Source of the DNA: Bradyrhizobium zhanjiangense
GTDB lineage: Bacteria > Pseudomonadota > Alphaproteobacteria > Rhizobiales > Xanthobacteraceae
Reading direction: 5' to 3'
Assembly (NCBI RefSeq): GCF_004114935.1
Contig: NZ_CP022221.1
Coordinates: 3,989,001 to 4,053,000, forward strand
Length of the DNA stretch: 64,000 nucleotides
The position numbers were made by a program, and so were the translations under genes. Each line of letters opens with the position of its first letter. Position 1 is the first letter of the stretch. Shown in pieces: positions 35,151 to 43,991 of the stretch. The notes below the pieces were generated by a model that worked only from the letters and a program-made list of their open reading frames with translations, did no database searches and was not told where the DNA came from.

Positions 35151-36286
35151 ATGGAATCCATCCGCGTCTGCACCCATGCAGGGCCGGGCTCGGAGCCCGT
35201 CATCCGCACCGTGCCGTGGCCGAAGGTCGGCCGTAAGGCGGCGCTGATCAAGGTTGGCGCCTGCGGGGTCTGCGGTACCGATTTGCATATTCTCAAAGGA
35301 CATTGGCCGAAGCCGCTGCCCTGGCCGTTCACGCTCGGCCATGAGCTCGGCGGCATCATCGTCGAATGCGGCGACGAGTTCACGGAGGACTTCATGAGCA
35401 AGCCGCTTACAGTCGGCTCGAAGGTGATGATCCCGCCGCTGATGCCTTGCGGACGCTGCTATTACTGCATCCACTATCCGCAGACAGCCAACAAGTGCCT
35501 GACGCCGGTCTATTACGGCCGCTATCTCGGCTTCGAGAAGCCACCTCACATGTGGGGCGGCTGGGCCGAATATGTCTATGTCGATCTCGACATGCTGCCG
35601 GGCACCAAAATCTACAAGCTGCCCGACGACATGTCGCTGCGGCTGGGTGCGCTGTCCGAGCCGCTGACGTCCTGCATCCGCGCCTTCAACCGCGCCAGCC
35701 GCGCCGGCGGTTTCAGCTGGGGCGTCACGGTGGTGATCCAGGGCTCGGGGCCGATCGGCATTCTGGCGATCGCGGCCGCGCAGGAGATGGGGGCAGGGCG
35801 GGTAATCTGCATCGGCGCGCCGGAGGAGCCGCGGCTTCGCCTCGCGCGCGAGTTCGGCGCGGAGGCGACTGTCAACATCGAGGAGATCAAATCGCCGCAG
35901 GAGCGCATTGCCCGGGTGCGCGAGATCGTCGGCGGCTTTGGCGCCGACCTGGTGATGGATTGTTCGGGACACCCTTCGGCCGGCCCCGAAGGCATCGAGA
36001 TGCTGCGCGACGGCGGCACCTATGTCGAGATGGGTCAGTTCACCGACGCCGGCTCGATCGAGACCTCCTGGCACCGCATCTGCACCTCGGCTCCTGGGGG
36101 TTTACCGGCAACGACCTGCCGCTCGGCGTCGACATGCTTTACCGCACGCGCAACAAGTATCCGTGGCTGAATATGCAGACCATCTATCCGTTCACGGAAG
36201 CGGGCGTCGCGCAGGCGGTCAAGGACGCGATGGCGATGAAGACGGTGAAGTCGACCATCGTGCCGTGGCCGGAGCTGGTGGAGTAG
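35151..36286 (+). pseudogene. Zinc-dependent alcohol dehydrogenase-family protein, frameshifted
   Basis: An MDR-type dehydrogenase of about 378 residues. The catalytic zinc site shows in CGVCGTDLH and GHELGG (residues about 38-70); the structural zinc site in CGRCYYCIHYPQTANKC (about 100-116); a Rossmann motif (GSGPIGILAIAAAQ) near 199. The reading frame changes near 36095: upstream protein ends ...HRICT, downstream restarts LGSWGFTGNDLPLG to the stop at 36286. One missing base, or a deletion of 3n+1 bases, would explain it. The DUF5680 gene starts three bases after the stop. The segment between two REP-like palindromes contains only these two genes. Confidence 0.8.
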
Positions 36287-36289
36287 GTC

Positions 36290-36772
36290 ATGTCCTCCGT
36301 CCCCCACGATCTCGCCGCGTTCCTGGTCGAAGCCAAGCGGCGCACCTATGCCGGGCTGGATGACGATGCGACTATCGCCGTCCCGCTGCTCGCGGGCTCC
36401 AAACAGCTCGAGCACCGCGCGCCGCCTTATGCCTATCGTGATATCTATTTCGGCATGGGGTTTTTCGTCGGGCAGGAGACCGTGTCGCGCGATGATCGCA
36501 TCATCTGGTCGATGAGCTACAGCGGCGGCGCACGTGCGGAGATCAGAGATCGGGACACTTTCCTCGCGATCTACAAATTCCTGCGCCAGGCGCTGCTCGC
36601 CGTAAACGCGGACGAGCCCTATCGGGGACCGCGCCGGTTCGAACAGAGCGGCATGGTCTACCGCAACGAGGTCGAAGGCGCACTGGATCGCTTCCACGGT
36701 GCCGAGACGATTGCGCGGGATGACAGCGCGCCGCTCTATGAGCTGCGCTATGGTGGTGGGCTGCTGAGATAA
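36290..36772 (+). CDS. DUF5680 domain protein
   Basis: A 160-residue cytosolic protein with the core YRDIYFGMGFFVGQETV and WSMSYSGG typical of DUF5680 (related to XRE-linked C-terminal domains in other bacteria). Here it is free-standing, without a helix-turn-helix. It starts three bases after the dehydrogenase gene, so the two are translationally linked. The fold looks like an alpha/beta sandwich; the function is unknown. Confidence 0.8.
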   Translation: MSSVPHDLAAFLVEAKRRTYAGLDDDATIAVPLLAGSKQLEHRAPPYAYRDIYFGMGFFVGQETVSRDDRIIWSMSYSGGARAEIRDRDTFLAIYKFLRQALLAVNADEPYRGPRRFEQSGMVYRNEVEGALDRFHGAETIARDDSAPLYELRYGGGLLR

Positions 36773-36797
36773 AGTCTCGCAAACTTCGCAAAATATT

Positions 36798-36878
36798 GTA
36801 GCCCGGATGAGCGAAGCGATATCCGGGGTGCTTGTGGATGGAGTTGCCCCGCATTCCGCTTCGCTCCATGCGGGCTAC
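36798..36878. repeat. REP-like palindromic element, copy 2
   Basis: Begins gtagcccggatgagcgaagc and ends catgcgggctac with complementary outer arms, in the same orientation as copy 1. The central phrase gcattccgcttcgctcc matches copy 1 with a few changes. It lies between the DUF5680 stop and the VOC start and would form a long hairpin in the message. Confidence 0.7.
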
Positions 36879-36891
36879 GCGTCGGGCTGGA

Positions 36892-37332
36892 ATGAAGGAC
36901 GAGATGTCAAGCGAACAAACAACCGAACCAACCCCGCGCCGTCGCTCTCCCTTCACCGCCATCTGCGCGATCGACTACACCGTCATCTTCGTGCGCGACA
37001 TGGCGGCGATGCGGCGCTTCTACGAAGACGTTCTCGCCTTTCCGCTGCTGCGCGAGCTCTCGCCGAACTGGATCGAGTACGGCATAGGCTGCAACACGCT
37101 GGCGCTGGCAAGGCCGAGCCGGACCGCGGCCGATGCGCCGACGCCGACGGGGAGCGCTTCGCTGCAACTGGCCTTCAAGGTGTCGGCAACTGAAGTTGAT
37201 GCGTGCGCCGACGAACTCGTGCGGCAGGGGGTGGCGCTGCTGTCGCCGCCGACGAACCAGGCGTTCGGTCATCGCACGCTGTTCTTCCGCGACCCCGACG
37301 GAAATCTGCTGGAGGTCTATGCGGAGATCTGA
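36892..37332 (+). CDS. VOC-superfamily (glyoxalase-like) protein
   Basis: A 146-residue protein with two beta-alpha-beta-beta-beta repeats: the first begins AIDYTVIFVRDMAAMRRFYEDVLAF (fold signature, about 26-50), the second ends FFRDPDGNLLEVY (about 131-143) with the metal-ligand Glu. The first metal residue position is Asp/Tyr (DYTV) rather than the usual His, so metal binding may be altered. The family covers glyoxalase I, dioxygenases and fosfomycin-resistance enzymes, and the function cannot be told. Start at ATG 36892 or 36904. Confidence 0.82.
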   Translation: MKDEMSSEQTTEPTPRRRSPFTAICAIDYTVIFVRDMAAMRRFYEDVLAFPLLRELSPNWIEYGIGCNTLALARPSRTAADAPTPTGSASLQLAFKVSATEVDACADELVRQGVALLSPPTNQAFGHRTLFFRDPDGNLLEVYAEI

Positions 37333-37427
37333 ACAGCCCAAAAAGTTCCATCGGGAATCCGCGAACTCTTCACGCCGCGGTGAAACTTAGGCCCTAGTTC
37401 CGGATTTCAGTTCACGGGAGAGGTGCC

Positions 37428-37928
37428 GTGAAGCGAATTCTGAAACCCGTCACTTACGTCCTGGCCGTCATCTACTTCCTGGTGGACGCGGTCTTCATGG
37501 CCGTTGCGCGGCCCATCGCGCTCTGGCTTGGGCGGAACTTCCAATTCGAGCGATTGCGGGCCTGGATCAGGTCGCTGCCGCCTTATCCTTCGCTGGCCTT
37601 GTTTTCCGTGCCAGTCATCATTCTGGAGCCGATCAAGCCGCTGGCAGCTTACCTTGCCGCAACTGGCCAGGTCCTGAGCGGCGCGGCGACGTTGATCGTC
37701 GGTGAACTGCTCAAGCTCGTGCTGGTCGAGCGCCTGTTCCATCTCACGCGGGACAAGCTGATGCGGATTCCGGCATTCGCTTGGACATACGGGAAGTTCA
37801 CCGAAATGAAGGCGTGGCTGCAGGCAACCGAAGCTTGGCGCGCCATCCGCGCCTTGAGCTTTGCAGCGAGAGACAGTGTTGCGAAGTTGGTCGGGAGCTT
37901 TAGCAAGCTGGCGACCTCCAGGGATTAG
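37428..37928 (+). CDS. Small membrane protein, unknown function
   Basis: A 166-residue inner-membrane protein with hydrophobic segments at about 6-28 (PVTYVLAVIYFLVDAVFMAVA), 55-75 (SLALFSVPVIILEPIKPLAAY) and 80-100, followed by an amphipathic basic C-terminal half (RLFHLTRDKLMRIPAFAW...). It looks like a short polytopic protein with its tail on the cytosolic side. Similar proteins occur in rhizobia as 'hypothetical'; no domain is recognised. Confidence 0.65.
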   Translation: MKRILKPVTYVLAVIYFLVDAVFMAVARPIALWLGRNFQFERLRAWIRSLPPYPSLALFSVPVIILEPIKPLAAYLAATGQVLSGAATLIVGELLKLVLVERLFHLTRDKLMRIPAFAWTYGKFTEMKAWLQATEAWRAIRALSFAARDSVAKLVGSFSKLATSRD

Positions 37929-37990
37929 ATCCGAGCCAGGCGCCCCTTCGCAACGACAGGGAAATCGTCGGTGTCGTGCTTGTGCACTCG

Positions 37991-38476
37991 CTAGCCGCGG
38001 CCGAGCTCGTTCTCCTTCACCACCGTCGCACCCACCACCTTCGTGCCCTCCAGCTCGCGCACGATTCGTTCGTCGGGGCCGACAATTCCAAGATCGAACT
38101 CGCGGTCCGGCGTGACCAGGATCATGCGCCGGCCGATGATCACGACAACCGTCATGTCGTTGGTTTCGCCTTCGACCGCCCATGCATGGATGTCTCCGGC
38201 ATAGGGCTCCTTGCGCCAGGCGTTGGGCGAGCCTGGGTCGCATCGGATTTCGACGCCGTCCCCCGACGTCGTCACGACGAGCTTCGAGCGGCTCGGCTTC
38301 CAGCACAGGCAGGCGAAGTCCTCGCATTCGGTGGGCCGCGCAGCGTAGATCGCGCAGCCGCGGCCGGGCTGACAATGCGAGCACCAGGCATTAACCGGCT
38401 TGGCCAGCGCCTCGATGGCCATCAACTTGCAGCAAAGCGTGCAATCGCCGCAGCTGCGTTTGGCGGAGGACGTCAC
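37991..38476 (-). CDS. YkgJ-type cysteine-cluster protein
   Basis: A 161-residue cytosolic protein. Eight or more cysteines in the N-terminal half form the characteristic cluster: CGDCTLCC (about 9-16), C-x2-C (about 32-35), C at 42, C around 51, 56 and 58. This is the Fe-S/zinc-binding YkgJ family (CxxCxxCC start). The C-terminal half is rich in beta strands. The function of the family is not established; some members sit near oxidative-stress or tRNA-modification genes. No partner here. Confidence 0.82.
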   Translation of the reverse strand: MTSSAKRSCGDCTLCCKLMAIEALAKPVNAWCSHCQPGRGCAIYAARPTECEDFACLCWKPSRSKLVVTTSGDGVEIRCDPGSPNAWRKEPYAGDIHAWAVEGETNDMTVVVIIGRRMILVTPDREFDLGIVGPDERIVRELEGTKVVGATVVKENELGRG

Positions 38477-38721
38477 GCGGTCATTCCCTTGGGATCCGGT
38501 TGTGTTTCAGCTTAGTCGAGGTGGCCGCAAAAATCCGCTGCAACCTTCAGGCGCGGTTCTCATTGCAAAGCCATGCATCACAGGCATGGTGATTTCTGAG
38601 CGCTTGGCGTAAAGAGCGCCCAGATCAAATCCCGCGTGCGGTCGGGCCGTTTGCCGCGCATGCAGCTCAGGTCCGCCGGTCCACCGTTTGCGCGCCTGAA
38701 TCAACCAAGGTTCTCCATCTC

Positions 38722-40671
38722 GTGTCTTTTCCGGCCCTGACCCCGCCGCTCGCCCGAGCTTTGGCCGAGCGGAACTATGATTCCCCGACTCCCGTTCAGC
38801 TCGCCGTGCTCACGGACGAAACCTCCAGGCGCGACCTCCTGGTTTCGGCCCAGACCGGCTCCGGCAAGACCCTGGCTTATGGCCTTGCCATGGCCAAGGG
38901 CTTGCTGGGCGAGGCCGAGGGGTTCGACCAGGCCGGCGCACCGCTCGCCCTGATCGTGGCGCCGACCCGCGAGCTCGCCTTGCAGGTTCAACGCGAACTG
39001 GCCTGGCTGTATGGGCATGCCGGCGGGCGCGTCGTCTCCTGTGTCGGCGGCATGGATCCGCGGCGCGAGCAGCGCGAGCTTGCGGCCGGCGCGCATATCG
39101 TCGTCGGCACGCCCGGCCGGCTGTGCGATCATTTGCGTCGCGGCCGCCTCGACATCTCCGAATTGAAGGTGGTCGTGCTCGACGAGGCCGACGAGATGCT
39201 CAATCTCGGCTTTCGCGAGGACATGGAATTCATCCTCGAGACCACGCCTGAGGCGCGCCGCACCCTGCTGTTCTCGGCGACGTTTCCGCGCGGCATCGTC
39301 GCGCTGGCCAGGCAATATCAGCGCGACGCATTCCGCATCGAGGTCGCGGGTGACGAAGGCGGTCACGCCGACATCGAGTACCGCGCGATCCGGATCGCGT
39401 CTGCCGACGTCGAGCACGCGGTCGTCAACGTGCTGCGCTTCTACGAGGCGCCGAGCGCGCTGGTGTTTTGCAGCACGCGCGAAGCCGTCAGGCATTTGCA
39501 GGCAGCGCTGCTGGAGCGCGGCTTCTCCGTGGTCGCTCTGTCGGGCGAATTGACGCAGAACGAACGCACCATGGCGCTGCAGTCGCTCCGGGACGGACGC
39601 TCCCGCGTCTGCGTCGCGACCGACGTCGCCGCCCGCGGCATCGATTTGCCGAGCCTCGACCTCGTCATCCATGCCGATCTGCCCAATGACGCCGAGGTCA
39701 TGCAGCATCGCTCGGGCCGCACCGGGCGTGCGGGACGAAAGGGCACGAGCGTCCTCCTGGTGCCGCCGGCACGACGCCGGCGCGCGGAATTGCTGCTCAA
39801 TCTCTCCGGCATCGAGGCGGCCTGGGGCATGGCGCCGCAGGCGGAGGACATCCGCAAGCTCGATCACGCGCGCATGAAGGACGTGCTGTTCACCGAGGAC
39901 ACCACCGCCGACGATCTGGTGCTGGCGCAGGCGTTGCTGGCCGAGCGCTCGCCCGAAGATATCGCCGCTGCGCTCGCGCGGCTCTATCGGGCCCGGCTGC
40001 CGTCGCCCGAGGACATCATCGATCCCGGCGAGCGCAGCGGCAAGCCGCGCGACGATCGCGGTCGTGACAGGTTTGAAGGTGAAGGCGGCGGCGATCGCCT
40101 CGGCAAGCCGCGATCGAAATCTGGCAAGTCATCGTCGAAACATGGCATGGCGGAGGCCAGTGTTTGGTTCCGTGCCGCCATCGGCCGGCGCAAGAATGCG
40201 GAGGCGCGCTGGCTGCTGCCGATGATCTGCCGCCGCGGCGGCATCGACAAGCGCGACATCGGCGCCATCAAGATCATGGACACCACCACCGAGTTCGAGA
40301 TTTCCGAGCGGGTCGCGGATTCCTTCGCCGCCAAGATCAAGCGCCCGGACAAGGAAGACAGCATCCGCATCGAGCCGATGGCGGACGCACTGCCGCGGCA
40401 GGCGGCTTCGGAGCAGCGGTCATATGCGCCTCGGCGCGAGGCCCCTGACGATGATCACCGTGAGCGTCAGAGCGATCGCGCGCGCGAGGCAGGTGGATTC
40501 AAGCCACGCAGCAAGTCTCACGGCGAGCGTGGCCCGAAATTCGGCGAGGCTCCTTTTTTCGGGAAGAAAAAGAAGCATAAGAACAAGCAGGGCCACGCGG
40601 AGCCTTCGGTCACGCCGTGGCCTGTGAAGGGCGCGCCGGGAAAGAAGGCGAGGAAGAAACGGCGAGGCTGA
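38722..40671 (+). CDS. DEAD-box RNA helicase with DbpA-like RNA-binding tail
   Basis: A 649-residue ATP-dependent RNA helicase. In order: Q motif (TPVQLAVL, about 22), Walker A AQTGSGKT (about 43), PTRELALQV, DEAD box VLDEADEML (about 152-160), SAT (about 188), and HRSGRTGRAGRKG (about 330). The C-terminus (about 475-560) contains a DbpA-type RNA-binding domain (SVWFRAAIGRRKNAEARWLLP) and a disordered basic tail. Such proteins act in ribosome assembly or cold adaptation. Start is a GTG at 38722. The tail is Lys/Arg-rich (KKKKHKNKQGH) with a nuclear-signal-like composition. Confidence 0.92.
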   Translation: MSFPALTPPLARALAERNYDSPTPVQLAVLTDETSRRDLLVSAQTGSGKTLAYGLAMAKGLLGEAEGFDQAGAPLALIVAPTRELALQVQRELAWLYGHAGGRVVSCVGGMDPRREQRELAAGAHIVVGTPGRLCDHLRRGRLDISELKVVVLDEADEMLNLGFREDMEFILETTPEARRTLLFSATFPRGIVALARQYQRDAFRIEVAGDEGGHADIEYRAIRIASADVEHAVVNVLRFYEAPSALVFCSTREAVRHLQAALLERGFSVVALSGELTQNERTMALQSLRDGRSRVCVATDVAARGIDLPSLDLVIHADLPNDAEVMQHRSGRTGRAGRKGTSVLLVPPARRRRAELLLNLSGIEAAWGMAPQAEDIRKLDHARMKDVLFTEDTTADDLVLAQALLAERSPEDIAAALARLYRARLPSPEDIIDPGERSGKPRDDRGRDRFEGEGGGDRLGKPRSKSGKSSSKHGMAEASVWFRAAIGRRKNAEARWLLPMICRRGGIDKRDIGAIKIMDTTTEFEISERVADSFAAKIKRPDKEDSIRIEPMADALPRQAASEQRSYAPRREAPDDDHRERQSDRAREAGGFKPRSKSHGERGPKFGEAPFFGKKKKHKNKQGHAEPSVTPWPVKGAPGKKARKKRRG

Positions 40672-40749
40672 GCGTCCGCCGTTCAGCTCAGACGGCAATG
40701 ATACCGCCGGATTGCACCGGCGACATCATCTGAAGAGAGAGGCGTGAGT

Positions 40750-41037
40750 TCAGCGGCCACCACCGCCGCCGCCACCACCTCCGCCGCCGGCATCACGCAT
40801 CGCGGAGCTGTAGCGAGGATCGCTCTGCTTCATGTAAGTCGGCGAGGTGTCGCGATGGGTGACCGTGCGTCGTCCGCCCTGGCTCGGCGTCTCGATCAGG
40901 CCGCTGCAGCCCTCGAAGAAGGCGAACTCGCAGCCGTAGGTCCGGTACTGCGCGGCGTTGGCACTGGTCGCGGTGAATGCGGTCGCCGCAACGAAGGCAA
41001 TCAAGGCAACTTTCGGCAACGTGAGTTTCATGGACAT
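40750..41037 (-). CDS. Small secreted protein with polyglycine tail
   Basis: A 95-residue protein with a Sec signal (about 1-29, cleavage near SANA) and a mature domain of about 50 residues containing two cysteines (YGCEFAFFEGCSG), followed by a C-terminal run of eleven glycines before the final Arg. The gene's tandem GCC/ACC codons could slip in replication and change the tail length. Start ATG 41037; ATG 41031 is also possible. Unknown function. Confidence 0.6.
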   Translation of the reverse strand: MSMKLTLPKVALIAFVAATAFTATSANAAQYRTYGCEFAFFEGCSGLIETPSQGGRRTVTHRDTSPTYMKQSDPRYSSAMRDAGGGGGGGGGGGR

Positions 41038-41155
41038 TCTCCAGTCTCGGTTCGGCGAGACCAGAACGGCCCGCACGTTTCTTCGACGGAGGCTGCCTGA
41101 ACCCGGTTCGAACTGGTGGCTTCACGCCCGCGTGAGCCGCGATCGGGGAGGGGGC

Positions 41156-41662
41156 TCACGTCGCAGCGAGATCGCGCAGCATGTAGGTCGCGCCTTCACC
41201 GTAACATGCGAGCTTTGCGCGCAACTCCGCATCCGTCGTGACGGGCCGAAAGCCGAAACGTTCCCATAGCGGCCGCGTAGCATAGACCGAGACCAGCGCG
41301 AGAGCCGCAATGCCCATTGAGCGTGCGAGTTGCTCGATCGTCGCGATATAGGCGCGCGCGACACCACCCCGGGCATCGGGCAGCACGGCGACGTCGTGCA
41401 CGTAGAGGCAGTCAGCATCATCGGGCAAGCTTGCGAGGAAGCCGTCGAGCGGCGGGATCTGACGCTGCTTCCACGGATGGGCGAGCCCGTAGCCGACGAT
41501 CCCTTCGTCCCCCGCGAGCACGCGGCAGCCATCGGGACAAAGCCGCATCTTCTCCGCGAACACATCAGGGCGCTCGGAAAGATCAGGATGGATGCGCGCC
41601 GCGATCGCGCCGATCGCAGCAAGGTCGGCCGTGCGCGCGCGACGCCAACGCGGCTTGCTCAT
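41156..41662 (-). CDS. GNAT-family N-acetyltransferase
   Basis: A 168-residue protein with the GNAT fold: ARTADLAAIGAIAARIHPDL at the N-terminus (helix alpha 1), the beta-4 strand LYVHDVAVLPDARGGVARAYIATIEQLARS with the acetyl-CoA pyrophosphate-binding R/Q-x2-G-x-G/A variant (ARGGVAR), and WERFGFRPV near the end. The acceptor substrate is unknown. It lies alone, convergent with a small secreted protein. Confidence 0.85.
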   Translation of the reverse strand: MSKPRWRRARTADLAAIGAIAARIHPDLSERPDVFAEKMRLCPDGCRVLAGDEGIVGYGLAHPWKQRQIPPLDGFLASLPDDADCLYVHDVAVLPDARGGVARAYIATIEQLARSMGIAALALVSVYATRPLWERFGFRPVTTDAELRAKLACYGEGATYMLRDLAAT

Positions 41663-41701
41663 GTGGATCCGTTCCAATCTATTCCGCCGCTAAGAATGAG
41701 A

Positions 41702-42841
41702 TCAATCCGGCTTCGGATATTCCAGCTGCATCGCCACGAAGTCGGCCGTGCGCGATCCGTAGCGCGCGTCGATCGCACGCAGCGTTTCGTTCAGCGCCTG
41801 TGCCGGCGGGGAGGTGCCGGCTCCCGGCAGCGCCTGCTGCGCCGGCCAATCGTCAGCGATCCGATCCGGCAGGATGCCGAGGCCTCCGCGGCTCGTGCGC
41901 GCCTGCGCCGTGGCGGCGAAGGTGAGGGCGCGTGAGCGATAGGTCCGCGACCATGCATCGGCGATCAGTGCGAGCGAGACCTCGTCGACATCAGAGGTCA
42001 ATGCGATTCCGAGCTGCTCGCGGTTCCAGAAGGCGAGCGTGTTCGCGATCGCCGTCAGCGCGAAGGGGCGCGTGAAGCTGAACGCGTCGCTGCGGTGGCG
42101 CGCATCCCACGCCGCAAGGCCGATGTCGCGGGCGACCGCCTCGGCCTTGGCCCGATCGGCAATGGCCTCGATCAGGGTGAGGGCCATCGGCATGGATGCG
42201 CTGATTCCGGTGGTCGTCGCGACGCCCTGGTCGACGACCAGTCTGCGGTCGGCCGTATAGCGGATCGTCGAATGCTTCTGCAGATCTCGTACGGAATACC
42301 AATGCGTCGTGGCCCGCTTGCCGTCGAGCAGCCCGGTGTTGGCAACGACCGTGGCGCCGACGCAGACGCCGATCACGATCGCGCCCTTGCCGGCCTGGCT
42401 CCTGATCCACTGCAGGGCGACTGCGTCGTCGTCGCGGCTCATCGCGGGCACGATGACGTAATCGGCGCCGTCGGGGTGCGCGGCGTCGAACTCGGCGATG
42501 GTCGCATGCGGCTGCACCCTCAGTGCGGGATAGAGCGTGACAGGTCCCGGCTGCGTCGCCAGGGTGAGGACGTCGGCGACGTTCGCCCGCGCGAGGATGC
42601 CGTAGGGCATCAGATAGTCGGTGGTCTCGCTCATGTCGTTGATGCCGACGATGGCGATCAGGGGTCGCTTTCGTTTCGGCGGTTTCAGCGCCGCCAGCGT
42701 CGCCTCGGCCTCGTCTCTGGAGATCGCAGGCGCGGTTCCCGATGCCGGCGTACCCGGCAGCAGGAGCAGCCAGGTTCCGCCGATCGCCACCAGCAATGCC
42801 ATGCCGCCGAGGGCGGTCCACGCCAGAATGCGCCAGCTCAT
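41702..42841 (-). CDS. Membrane-anchored DJ-1/PfpI-family protein
   Basis: A 379-residue protein with an N-terminal TM anchor (about 6-26), then a DJ-1/PfpI (ThiJ) domain (about 55-215): the nucleophilic Cys in the elbow IGVCVGATVVANTGLL (about 156-171), followed by the GKRATTHW motif typical of GATase1-like transcriptional regulators (GlxA/FtrA). In those regulators a C-terminal AraC helix-turn-helix follows; here the C-terminal 160 residues are helical without HTH signature, and the TM anchor makes a DNA-binding role unlikely. It may be a periplasmic or membrane enzyme derived from this family. Confidence 0.78.
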   Translation of the reverse strand: MSWRILAWTALGGMALLVAIGGTWLLLLPGTPASGTAPAISRDEAEATLAALKPPKRKRPLIAIVGINDMSETTDYLMPYGILARANVADVLTLATQPGPVTLYPALRVQPHATIAEFDAAHPDGADYVIVPAMSRDDDAVALQWIRSQAGKGAIVIGVCVGATVVANTGLLDGKRATTHWYSVRDLQKHSTIRYTADRRLVVDQGVATTTGISASMPMALTLIEAIADRAKAEAVARDIGLAAWDARHRSDAFSFTRPFALTAIANTLAFWNREQLGIALTSDVDEVSLALIADAWSRTYRSRALTFAATAQARTSRGGLGILPDRIADDWPAQQALPGAGTSPPAQALNETLRAIDARYGSRTADFVAMQLEYPKPD

Positions 42842-42982
42842 GATGTCACCCGCTCGTCGTCTCACGCGGCGCGGAAGCTATCCGGTCGCAACGATTTCAG
42901 GAATGACGCAAATCCGGCAGAATCGGTCATGGCGCGCGACGATCCATCGCACGATCACCGCCTGCGCAGGAGCTTTCGAAAT

Positions 42983-43537
42983 CTACCGCAGGCCCTCATA
43001 CACCATCAGCCCGCGTGCGATCTGCAATTTGCGGATCGCGCGCGGCAGCAGTTTCTCCGGCTGATGCAGATAGCGCCAGGAGCTCAGGGTGAAGGGGCCG
43101 AGCGCGCCGCATTCGTCGTCGAACGGAGCGAGCACGCCGGTCACGCTGACAGGCGTATGCGGACGGGCATTGAAGGGGAGCAGCAGCAGCTCGAGATGCG
43201 CCTTGCTGCCGTTCTCGCGTGTGGCCGTGACGCCGGCGATCGCACCCAACGTCTCGTCGGCGACAATCGTGGTGATCTCCTCGATCTCGCCGCGGCTGGC
43301 TTGTGTGAACAGCGCCGTAAAGCTCTGGTCCTTGAGATCGCCTCCGGCGAGCGCGCACACGCGTGTGCCGGCGACGCGGAACGGGAAGCCGAGGTGCTGC
43401 TCGCAGGACAGCACGAAGATGTCGCCGAGCAGGTCACGGACCGCGGCCGGATCGATGTCGGCGCGGTCAGGGGCCCGCGCCGTGCCGCGCTTGTCGTCCC
43501 AATACGCGAAGAACTCGCGGCTTGACGGATGTTTCAT
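42983..43537 (-). CDS. PAS_5-type PAS domain protein
   Basis: A 184-residue cytosolic protein that is essentially one PAS_5-like domain (about 10-150): FFAYWDDKRGTARAPDRADI, LLGDIFVLSCEQHLGFPFRVAGTRVCALAG and FTALF are the family landmarks. PAS_5 proteins are common in alphaproteobacteria without any output domain and may act as soluble sensors or regulators. The gene is monocistronic; a full CtrA-type box lies about 150 bases upstream. Confidence 0.8.
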   Translation of the reverse strand: MKHPSSREFFAYWDDKRGTARAPDRADIDPAAVRDLLGDIFVLSCEQHLGFPFRVAGTRVCALAGGDLKDQSFTALFTQASRGEIEEITTIVADETLGAIAGVTATRENGSKAHLELLLLPFNARPHTPVSVTGVLAPFDDECGALGPFTLSSWRYLHQPEKLLPRAIRKLQIARGLMVYEGLR

Positions 43538-43991
43538 GACTGAACGCTTACCCCGGGGCGCATCCTCACGGCACAAACCTGTCCCGCTTCAGTGCACCCG
43601 CGATCCCTTTCGTTGTTGTGCAGGAGGGGATCTGCAGCGTCCATGCCGCGAGGGCGTTTTCGCACCCCTGGGCGCTGCTTTTGCGTCGTTAACGTTAAAT
43701 TAACTATGCGCTTTGCGCCGGCGGCCCGCCTGCTATGGTGATCGCGGTCGCAAGTCCCGCCGGTTTTTCCAGGTTCTCGGCGAGGCCTGTACTTTTGCGT
43801 CAAACAGTTTGGTCACGGGACCGCGGGGAGGGGTGGGGATACACCTTATTCCCAGGGGTACCGGAAGTCCGACACGGACAGGCAGGGCTTTCCCAGGGCC
43901 CTGCCTTTTCCTTTTGTGCACTTGCGCAACGCCGGCAAAGGCGACTATCTCCAAGTGGATCGCTCCGATCGCGCCTGAAAGCGAAGCTGCC
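43538..43991. other. Divergent intergenic region with a CtrA box
   Basis: A 454-base gap between the PAS_5 gene (leftward) and the rhomboid gene (rightward). It holds the CtrA-type box at 43689-43704 and a GC-rich segment (43800-43920) that may form hairpins (e.g. cagggctttcccagggccctgc). No frame shows coding character; the rightward frame open from 43713 has no rhomboid-like sequence before about 43992. Confidence 0.5.
43689..43704 (+). promoter_or_regulatory. Full-consensus CtrA-type box
   Basis: TTAA (43689-43692), seven bases, TTAAC (43700-43704): a perfect match to the CtrA recognition sequence TTAA-N7-TTAAC of the alphaproteobacterial master regulator. It lies about 150 bases upstream of the PAS_5 start and about 290 upstream of the rhomboid start. 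Match by sequence only. Confidence 0.5.

Noticed and set aside
43713..43991. N-terminal extension of the rhomboid frame
   Set aside because: The 93 extra codons have no membrane or protease features and no similarity to rhomboid N-termini; the TTG at 43992 suits the family better.
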